Below, piece after piece: positions 34,172 to 34,173 of a DNA stretch of 34,173 nt (its first letter is position 1; every line of letters starts with the position of its first letter). The DNA is taken from positions 1 to 34,173 of the forward strand of contig JBGTQJ010000084.1 of NCBI GenBank assembly GCA_041941305.1, written 5' to 3'. The notes below the pieces were generated by a model. The model was not told the DNA's origin. It searched no databases and saw nothing but the letters and a program-made list of their open reading frames with translations. This DNA is from JANSWP01 sp041941305 (GTDB lineage: Bacteria > Bacteroidota > Bacteroidia > Chitinophagales > Saprospiraceae). Both the position numbers and the translations under genes were made by a program.

Positions 34172-34173
34172 TT

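Overview
The window looks like chromosomal DNA of a gliding or surface-active member of the Bacteroidota. Evidence: type A and type B C-terminal sorting domains of the type IX secretion system (T9SS), a PorP/SprF protein next to a PorE-like OmpA protein, Bacteroidota-style promoters (TAnnTTTG), a DUF3667 zinc-ribbon membrane protein, and very large repetitive surface proteins. A Saprospiria/Cytophagia-like lineage is an inference from protein style only. No tRNA, rRNA, CRISPR array, transposase, recombinase or phage gene was recognised.

Layout. (1) 34-7618: five co-directional genes: a type B secreted protein, a small membrane-anchored protein translationally coupled to a beta-lactamase-fold serine hydrolase, a DUF3667 membrane protein, and a beta-helix protein with a type A tail. 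The block is bounded by a 69-bp inverted repeat (66/69 identical). (2) 7824-21010, minus strand: three surface proteins of 2015, 1876 and 276 aa. All share one N-terminal module but differ in the middle: 13 Ig-like repeats, a giant thrombospondin-type-3 calcium-binding array, or nothing. The two giants also share a ~272-aa C-terminal module ending in two dockerin-like DxDxDG...YQGPxND units and a QLP terminus. The small one ends in a type A sorting domain instead. (3) 21570-25971: a DUF885 metallopeptidase-like lipoprotein, a DUF1573 lipoprotein, a UbiA-family prenyltransferase and a convergent MOSC protein. (4) 26478-32397: a type B secreted protein, a PorP/SprF protein and a PorE-like OmpA protein, a typical substrate-plus-translocon-partner set. 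(5) 32452-34077, minus strand: a SAM-dependent methyltransferase with a duplicated N-terminal half.

How it fits together. Most of the window encodes exported envelope proteins. Region 4 supplies outer-membrane partners for a type B substrate. Region 2 looks like a locally duplicated and diversified adhesin or matrix-protein family, with a shared sequence box and spacing also visible in the two long upstream gaps. The most novel candidate is the shared N-module/C-module pair of region 2, because the giants lack a recognisable T9SS tail and end in a duplicated calcium-loop module. Several gaps also hold palindromes whose arms are built from iterated short words.
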